From contig JAQFVV010006449.1 of assembly GCA_028023455.1 (NCBI GenBank), positions 188,001 to 252,000 of the forward strand: DNA of 64,000 nucleotides, read 5' to 3'. Under the pieces are notes generated by a model. The model worked only from the letters and a program-made list of their open reading frames with translations, was not told where the DNA came from and made no database searches. How positions within the stretch are numbered: position 1 is the stretch's first letter; every line of letters starts with the position of its first letter. This document shows, one piece after another, positions 60,000 to 64,000 of this stretch. The DNA is from Epiperipatus broadwayi. Lineage: Eukaryota > Onychophora > Udeonychophora > Euonychophora > Peripatidae. The translations under genes were made by a program, and so were the position numbers.

Positions 60000-62450
60000 A
60001 TCTAAATTACTTTCCACTTCTTCAGATAACCTTGGGATTAGGTAGATTAGGCTTAATAATTCCATTAAGGTTACAAAGATCTCTAAGCCTATTAATACAA
60101 CTTGCCTATGTGGTGAGATCTCTATTGGTGACTGCCTTATTTTGTTTCTGAGACATATTTATGTAGTAGTGTTTCTTTTACTTTTGAGTATGGCAATAAT
60201 GTTACTGCTAATGATGCAGTTTATTCTAAAAATTCCAGTAAATTTATCTGAACCAGTATCAATAGTTATAACTTATGTACAGATTTTGTCAATCCTAATG
60301 CCCTTAGGAGCTTGACCTTCAGTAATGTCTCTGGGTCTTCTGACGGCCCTTTAGACTATCCCTCTGAATTGATATTTAGTAATCCAAAGCTTTTTCTTAA
60401 TGGAAATGCAATCAGTAATTTTTAATCAGTGACCTTTTTTGCTGATAGTACAAATGTTAGAAATAACTACCAGCAATGAATGTAATGATATTTGTGCTAC
60501 CAACAATATGCCAGTCAAGTCTGCTTTTGGAAGTGATTCAGTAGTGCTTGTAACCATTGCTCATGCTGCTGTATTGAATAATAACAGTCCAAATTCAATT
60601 CCCAATTAAGGGTCCAGAAAATACTACACATGGGTAACCTGAGCTTCAGCTTATTTGTGTCTTTTAATTTAAGTATATTCTCTCTCAAAATGATTTTAAA
60701 GAGGTTTTGTCTTCTTTCACTGATGTTGTCAGAATTAATAATGAGCTGCTTGTCTCTGAACAAGCAGATCAGCAGAATAGGTGACATCCAATATTAAAAA
60801 ATAGGTTTTCTAGATGTGGGAAATTATTTGACTCTTTGACTGCCTTAAAGTTACAAAGACTATAAAGGTTAAATCATGGTAGAATCTATAGTGAAGTCAT
60901 TGTCAGCAGCCCTGTCACTTGTCCAATCTTTATGGAGTTTCTTGTAAAGCACTCCACTATGTCTTCAGTGCATAGTAGTCTCTGAAATTTCAGTATATGT
61001 GCCAAAATTTTCTCCCATTATAACTCTGTTGATAAATCATTCTCTTCTGAGATTTGGTCACACGTTTTAAGTGCTGGAAATACTGCTCCTGGTCCTGATA
61101 AAATCAGGTATACAGCTTTAAAGATGGCTGTTTTTGTGTGCTATATATCTGTATTAACTATATTGGATATATGCCCCTATCCTGGTGTTAGTTCCAACAA
61201 GGTTAACATAAAGGAATCACTGATTTATGACTGATCACATTATGCAGTGTGATTGGACAGCTCCATTTGGCTTTTATTGCAGCCATATTTACCAGTATGC
61301 TAAGTGTCATGTGTAACTCAGTGGTTTTCAGAAAAATTTATTCTAATAGATATCTGCACTGTACATCCTGTGTGATGATTGCCAGATGCAATCACGTATT
61401 TTCTGCATTGTGTTAATAGTCTTAACAAATGTTTTTGGCTCTATTCCTCATGGGGACAATTTTAACCCCCTTGAGTAGATAAGCCTTTATTTCCCTGCTA
61501 TCACTAACATTAATCAGCTATATTTAAGCAATACTATTCATACAGTGACTGGTTCACAAAGTACATCAGAGATTGACTTATTCTCTGTTGTCAAAGAGGG
61601 TTGCTGCATTTTCAACCACTAGAGTTTATTTTATACACTATATCTAAGTTACAAATGTGTTAAGATTATTTGCAGGAACATTGACTGTCTAGCATATGCA
61701 GATGATTTGGTCCTGGTGTTAAGGAATGGATGAGCTTCAGCACTGACAGATTTGATGCTCAGTCTGAGCTCAAATTTAATGTCAAGACTGATCTTCTTTG
61801 CACATTTATGGTAAGATAGAAGCAGATTTATGCACATAATTTTCTCTTCAGGATCAAAGCCTGGTCTTCTTGAGAAGGACTTCTATTGTTATCTAAAGAT
61901 TCTTATGGAATTTGATATAGTTAAATCTGCAAAGGCAGTCTTGGAGTTGTTACTAAGTATCCTAGATAAACTTAATAATTCTCTATTGGCATTAATGGCA
62001 AAAAATTGATGACATCAATACAATCATTATCCCTTTACTGTGCTTTCATTTTTAAAATGGAGTAGTGAAAATGGAATCCCTGTCCTGCTTTGATAAAGCC
62101 ATTAAGTCAATCAGTAAGAGATAGCTTAATATTTCTCTTCAAATACTTACCCAGATGATAGCCTATCTATGACTCTGTATGTGGACATTGGCCTGCTTGT
62201 CCATGGGCAAAAGCTATTACTCTTATACTCAGTTGGCTCTTTTGCAATGAGCACACTGAAAATGATATACACAAGTGTCTGAGGCAACTGACTGATTACA
62301 AGTATATTATAGGGTCTATCAATATGTTGAAACTTAAAAGCTAGCTGTTTTCATTCTGTTTGCTTATCAATGTATTGGTTTGTTGATCGCTACTTTTATA
62401 ATTTTTATGTATTTTTCTAACTGATGTTTAATTTATAATTTAAAATAAAT
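60000..62450 (+). mobile_element. Heavily decayed LINE
   Basis: A fourth LINE lineage in sense orientation, recognised by polymerase motifs in changing frames. TAPGPDKIRYTALKM (from 61082) is the fingers motif before the palm. CLAYADDLVLVLRNG follows, with the YADD codons at 61695-61706. Between them TNVFGSIPHG-like remains can be guessed near 61425-61455. Upstream, 60280-60420 carries DFVNPNALRSLTFSNVSGSS-like peptide that may be the end of the endonuclease. Stops are so frequent that no long frame remains, so it is older than the other LINEs here. The boundaries are set by where base composition returns to the AT-rich background. The clade is not determined. Confidence 0.7.
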
Positions 62451-64000
62451 TAATTGTTAAATATATTTAAAAAATTCAATTTACACTTCTTATATATATT
62501 TATATGTTAGTAACAACATGGTTTAGTATATAATTTAACATTTCAAGAATTAATGCCTTGACCAGTGACAGTAGTCGCATACAAATTAAATATGATCTTT
62601 AGACTAATAGATATTGAATTTAAAGTGATGCTCTAATTAACCCGACTATTCTATTAAAGGCTACAGTTTGTATATAGTTTTTTTTTATTTGTTAATAAAT
62701 AATTAAAGTGATTTTTAATCGATTTTCAATAGGTCTACTGGGTTCACCAATAAACAGTTTTTGCATTCATATATTATTGTGTAAATGCAGATTCTTGCTT
62801 CTCAGCATTTTTAGTTTAGGTTTTACCAAGACTAGGAATCCTTGAAGTGTATATTATTTTAGAAAGCTGTCTTGAAGTCAGAACACTATGAGAATCCTAA
62901 TCTCTGCAAAATCTGAACTTGAAATTCTGAAAAATCAAAAGTGCATCAATGAAATACCATGTGAATGCAAATGGCAGCATATGGGTGAAAGTAGTTGATC
63001 CATTGAAAAGCAATTAAAAGATTACAACCTTTTGCTTAGAAAAGAAACCAAAATTATTTAAAATTGCAAGACGTGTATGTACCATATCATTTATTGGGAA
63101 AAGTTAAAAAAAATATTGGGCAGAAAGGAACAATTGTGAAGGAAAAAAAATCAAAGAAGCAGCTGACATGATAATGAAAAATAACCCCATAAGTCATCCT
63201 TGTGTGATAATTTATAATGTTTGGCAAGGATTCTTTAACCTAGCCCTTGGGAAATATTGGAGAAATCAGAAAAATTCAAACTTTTTACTGATTGTTGTTC
63301 ATGGTAGAATGGTGTAGTTAAGAGCATTACCTTAAATTTGATATTCAACAATCTGAAGACCAGGCTCAATTTTTATTTTAATAATGTTATTGTTAAGGTT
63401 AACAATTCTGGAAGAAAAGGGAATAGTAATGCTACTTGAAAAGTTATGTTATATGTTAACCCATGTGCAAATAATTGATATGTATTTCAAAAGTTAGATA
63501 AAAGTTTGAATTTTTCTAAAGACAACTAATAATTACTATTAGATGATGGAAATAATGTAAAGTATTTTATTCATGCTAATCAGTATATGCTTCTATTTTT
63601 AATAAACTTGATAATACAAAATGAAATAAAATGCCATAAATTTTTCAGCCTTGGTTATTTCTTTCTACTACTGGTCATGTTCCAAAAAATGTGCTTCTTA
63701 GTGACAATTCAGATGCTTTAGATATTTTTGTTTAGAAACTGTAAGGAGATAACATACATTTAAAAATAACATACAATTACACAACTATCTGACCTTCAGA
63801 TTGAAGCAGAGTAAAATGAAAAAATTAAAAGCAATTTCATAACCTAAAATATATAAATTAAATCATTGAATTTCAATAAAAATTTTGGAGTTGATGCACC
63901 CAAAAATATTGAATTCCTGTAAAAAGTCAATGGACTAACAAAATAAAAGTATGCACCCTTATTAGTATTGTAAATCAAAATGGTAAAAGATGATTAGCTA
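62451..64000. other. AT-rich intronic stretch, no gene
   Basis: No exon was recognised up to the window end. A possible SINE head lies at 63300-63380. The patch at about 62900-63290 is somewhat purine-rich, with a broken lysine-rich reading, and may be decayed mobile-element coding sequence. Confidence 0.5.
63300..63380 (+). repeat. Possible tRNA-derived SINE head
   Basis: atggtagaatggtgtagtta followed by agagcattacc looks like a tRNA 5' half with box A. About 45 bases on, gaagaccaggctcaat resembles a mutated box B. The spacing suits a tRNA promoter. A following A/T-rich tail is present. It is too mutated to name the parent tRNA. Confidence 0.35.

Noticed and set aside
60515-60787. 90-codon minus-strand frame as a gene
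   Set aside because: Lies within the decayed + strand LINE at 60000-62450 and has no domain. It is a shadow frame.

Overview
This is a eukaryotic, very AT-rich (about 70% by eye), repeat-laden stretch of animal nuclear genome. No operons, ribosome binding sites or CRISPR arrays are visible. The style of the repeats suggests a lophotrochozoan, most likely a cephalopod mollusc: long pure (TA)n tracts, RTE-type LINEs with a CFDP2-like endonuclease, LINEs carrying an SGNH ORF1, tRNA-derived SINE fragments and small coding exons in huge introns. The organism is an inference from style, not from a search. Host coding sequence: two exons on the + strand can be supported, at 11564-11899 (112 codons) and 59155-59472 (106 codons). 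Both have good splice sites, both are phase 1-1, and both encode immunoglobulin-like domains. They are probably parts of one extracellular or cell-surface protein gene whose intron here would be about 47 kb and is filled with transposons. The window does not show the gene's start, transmembrane segment or end. Mobile elements: (1) Family A is an LTR family of about 2.1 kb, present in five copies (1-1680, 2267-4401, 25099-27351 minus, 27364-29476, 41472-43493 minus). The first two copies bracket a non-coding interior of about 580 bp that begins with a TGGCGCC primer-binding-site-like motif, so they form one non-autonomous LTR retrotransposon. Internal blocks of these LTRs occur in different orders in different copies. 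(2) Two further elements bounded by TA tracts and carrying TATA boxes lie at 32765-35412 and 35505-38000. (3) An RTE LINE is present twice: a 5'-truncated copy at 6425-7415 (minus) and a near full-length decayed copy at 18590-21390 (plus). (4) Two different APE-type LINEs lie back to back on the minus strand, at about 48700-53225 (with an SGNH hydrolase ORF1) and about 53860-58800 (with a zinc-knuckle ORF1). (5) A fifth, badly decayed LINE is at about 60000-62450 (plus). All reverse transcriptases here are broken by stops or frameshifts. Structural DNA: long (TA)n tracts lie at or next to the ends of most LTR-like elements. A perfect 116-bp inverted repeat with a 19-bp loop lies at 32495-32745. 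A 24-nt-stem hairpin is at 45938-45995, and two neighbouring palindromes with TA cores are at 58827-58938. The remaining gaps are AT-rich intronic sequence in which I see no gene. No clearly new multi-gene system is present. The most unusual observations are the block shuffling and conserved splice-like sites of the family A LTR, and the perfect long hairpin.
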